DNA of 6,944 nucleotides from Allomuricauda sp. Its GTDB lineage: Bacteria > Bacteroidota > Bacteroidia > Flavobacteriales > Flavobacteriaceae. The position numbers and the translations under genes were made by a program. This document shows positions 5,879 through 6,944 of this stretch, one piece after another. Each line of letters opens with the position of its first letter. Position 1 is the first letter of the stretch. The DNA is taken from positions 1-6,944 of the forward strand of contig JANQOD010000373.1 of assembly GCA_028289745.1 (NCBI GenBank), in the 5' to 3' direction. The notes beneath the pieces were generated by a model, which was not told the DNA's origin, did no database searches, and saw only the letters and a list, made by a program, of their open reading frames with translations.

Positions 5879-6762
5879 CACCAGTCTTTTTCATTTTTGG
5901 TTTTGGCTCCCTTTACTTTTTTCGCTTCCAGTTTTTCTTGAACCTTTTTCTCTTCGTTCTGCATGGCTTCTAAAAGGTTCTGTATCTGTTGTTTTGACAG
6001 TTGGTTCGGTCTGGGTTTCTTTTGCTCGTCAGGTTGGTCGCCTTGGTTGGGTTTTTGTTGTTGTTCTTTTTTCTGCTCTCCTTCTCCTTCTTTGTTTTCT
6101 TCAGGCTTTTCATTGCCTTTGTCGCCCCCATCTTTGCTTTGGTCGTCGTTCTGTTCTCCGTCGTCTTTCTTGTCGTTCTCCCCTTGGTTCTGATCCTGGT
6201 TCTGCTGCTGTTGGTCTTGTTGGTCTTCGTTTTGTTCGTCGTCTTTGTTTTGGTTGTTTTTTTGGTCGTCTTGCTGTTTTTTCAACATTTCCTTGGCCAA
6301 GGCCAGGTTATACCGTGTCTCTTCATCATTCGGATCATTGCGGAGGGCTTCCTTATAGGCTTCTACCGCTTTTTGATATTCTTTGTTCTTCATGTACACA
6401 TTGCCCATATTATGATAGGCTTTGTGTTTTTCTGGTTTGGCCGTGGCCTTTTCACCAGCTTGTTTGAAGCGGCCAAAGGCTTCGCCAAAGCTTTCCCGGT
6501 TATAATAGGCCCTTCCCAAATTATAGGGGGCGGCAATATTTTCGGGATTTTTTGAAATGGCCTTACGGTAATCAACCTCGGCACCCACAAAATCGTTGGC
6601 CCGAAGCTCTTGGTTCGCTTCATGGGTGAGGTTTTGTGCCGCCCTGGCAGATTTTTCATCGATACCACTAGCGTCAGCTTCTTCTTGTGTACGGCCGATT
6701 TGACAGAACACCAAGAAAACCAACATAAAGATCAAAATATTCCTATCCATGGTACTCTTCAT
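5878..6762 (-). CDS. batC: BatC: exported TPR protein with a long low-complexity tail
   Basis: BatC is the TPR component of the Bat complex and probably mediates protein contacts in the periplasm; its precise job is unknown. The 294-residue product starts with a hydrophobic export signal (about residues 8-20, region ending GRTQ). TPR units follow at about 41-73, 76-106 and 113-146, with NLGRAYYNRESFGEAFGRFK (81-100) and NMGNVYMKNKEYQKAVEAYK (118-137) as clear examples, then a capping helix to 160. Residues 163-249 contain only Q, D, N, E, K, G, S and P, so this part is disordered. The end (255-294) is helical, carries KKVQEKLEAKKVKG at 272-285 and finishes in KDW, as I recall for flavobacterial BatC. 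The signal has Cys20 but Phe before it, so a lipoprotein is unlikely. The start is uncertain: ATG 6762 overlaps batB by 20 bases, ATG 6750 (residue 5) by eight. The stop overlaps the batD ATG by one base. Confidence 0.88.
   Translation of the reverse strand: MKSTMDRNILIFMLVFLVFCQIGRTQEEADASGIDEKSARAAQNLTHEANQELRANDFVGAEVDYRKAISKNPENIAAPYNLGRAYYNRESFGEAFGRFKQAGEKATAKPEKHKAYHNMGNVYMKNKEYQKAVEAYKEALRNDPNDEETRYNLALAKEMLKKQQDDQKNNQNKDDEQNEDQQDQQQQNQDQNQGENDKKDDGEQNDDQSKDGGDKGNEKPEENKEGEGEQKKEQQQKPNQGDQPDEQKKPRPNQLSKQQIQNLLEAMQNEEKKVQEKLEAKKVKGAKTKNEKDW
6013..6282 (-). repeat. Low-complexity, purine-rich coding tract in batC
   Basis: This in-frame stretch encodes residues 161-250 of BatC. The coding strand is dominated by CAG/CAA, GAC/GAT, AAC/AAT, GAA and AAG codons, so the plus strand appears as a pyrimidine-rich tract. 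The codons are mixed rather than a pure triplet array, so it is not a clean microsatellite, but length variation between relatives is likely. It also creates long open frames on the opposite strand that are not genes. Confidence 0.75.
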
Positions 6763-6944
6763 TGAAAAGATTCAATTTTTTCAACCACTGAGTTTTTCTG
6801 TCTAAAATGAAAACATCTAAAAATAGAAATAAAAGGCCAATGCCCAAGAACCATTGAAACTGGTCTTTGTATTCGGCAAACTGCTTGGCCTCGAACTCTT
6901 TCTTGTCCATTTTGTTCAGTTCTTCCTTGATAAAATCCACTGCA
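6743..6944 (-). CDS. batB: BatB C-terminal end (von Willebrand factor A-domain membrane protein), 5' part outside the window
   Basis: Only the last 66 residues are present, in frame from the right edge to the TAG at 6743-6745. They contain a charged helical segment (EELNKMDKKEFEAKQFAEYK), one membrane helix (FQWFLGIGLLFLFLDVFIL) and a short basic tail (DRKTQWLKKLNLF). This is the usual end of BatA/BatB proteins, in which a von Willebrand A domain is followed by a C-terminal membrane anchor; the A domain itself and its metal site are not visible here. BatB rather than BatA is inferred because it directly precedes batC in the standard order batA-batB-batC-batD-batE. A GTG at 6938-6940 is an internal Val codon, not a start. 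The stop lies inside the batC start region, so the two genes are translationally coupled. Confidence 0.78.
   Translation of the reverse strand, partial: AVDFIKEELNKMDKKEFEAKQFAEYKDQFQWFLGIGLLFLFLDVFILDRKTQWLKKLNLFNEEYHG

Noticed and set aside
5625..6467. Long plus-strand open frame of 280 codons opposite batC and batD
   Set aside because: It is antisense to two well-supported genes. Its length comes from the low-complexity batC tract, whose reverse strand has few stops; the product has no recognisable domain.
6001..6555. Plus-strand frame of 184 codons encoding a very hydrophobic Leu/Val/Phe-rich protein that resembles a membrane protein
   Set aside because: The hydrophobicity is an artefact of reading the complement of CAG, GAC, AAC and GAA codons. 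The minus-strand frame has clear TPR units and an operon context.

Overview
The window reads as chromosomal DNA of a Bacteroidota bacterium, most likely a marine Flavobacteriaceae member (inference). The reasons are an almost complete Bat (Bacteroides aerotolerance) gene order, A/T-rich leaders without Shine-Dalgarno sequences, a TAnnTTTG-type promoter box, and exported proteins whose signal peptides end in Ala-Gln. All six genes lie on the minus strand, so they are transcribed from the right edge towards the left.

Right part (3336-6944): the 3' end of batB, followed by batC, batD and batE. The junctions are tight: a 20- or 8-base overlap, a 1-base TGATG overlap and a 2-base gap, so this is one translationally coupled operon. 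BatB carries a C-terminal membrane helix. BatC and BatE are exported TPR proteins. BatD is a large exported protein with one membrane anchor and a cytosolic tail. Together they look like an envelope-associated complex whose biochemical job is still poorly defined.

Middle part (698-3250): can, a beta-carbonic anhydrase, sits 54 bases upstream of a SulP-family anion transporter gene. The two form a predicted inorganic-carbon module: the transporter moves bicarbonate and the enzyme interconverts CO2 and bicarbonate. The enzyme has all the expected active-site residues plus the residues of the bicarbonate-inhibited type II subgroup. The transporter has an unusual acidic insert between two membrane segments.

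Left part (1-581): the first 193 codons of pheS, the phenylalanyl-tRNA synthetase alpha subunit, running off the left edge. A perfect palindrome and a promoter-like box abut its start codon.

There is no gene-free stretch above 300 bases. The intergenic gaps are 116, 54 and 85 bases and hold only short palindromes and repeated 9-mers. I see no mobile element, CRISPR array, tRNA or rRNA, and no convincing case for a wholly undescribed system. The more interesting points are the acidic insert in the transporter, the low-complexity tail of BatC, the small palindromes around can and pheS, and the poorly understood Bat complex.
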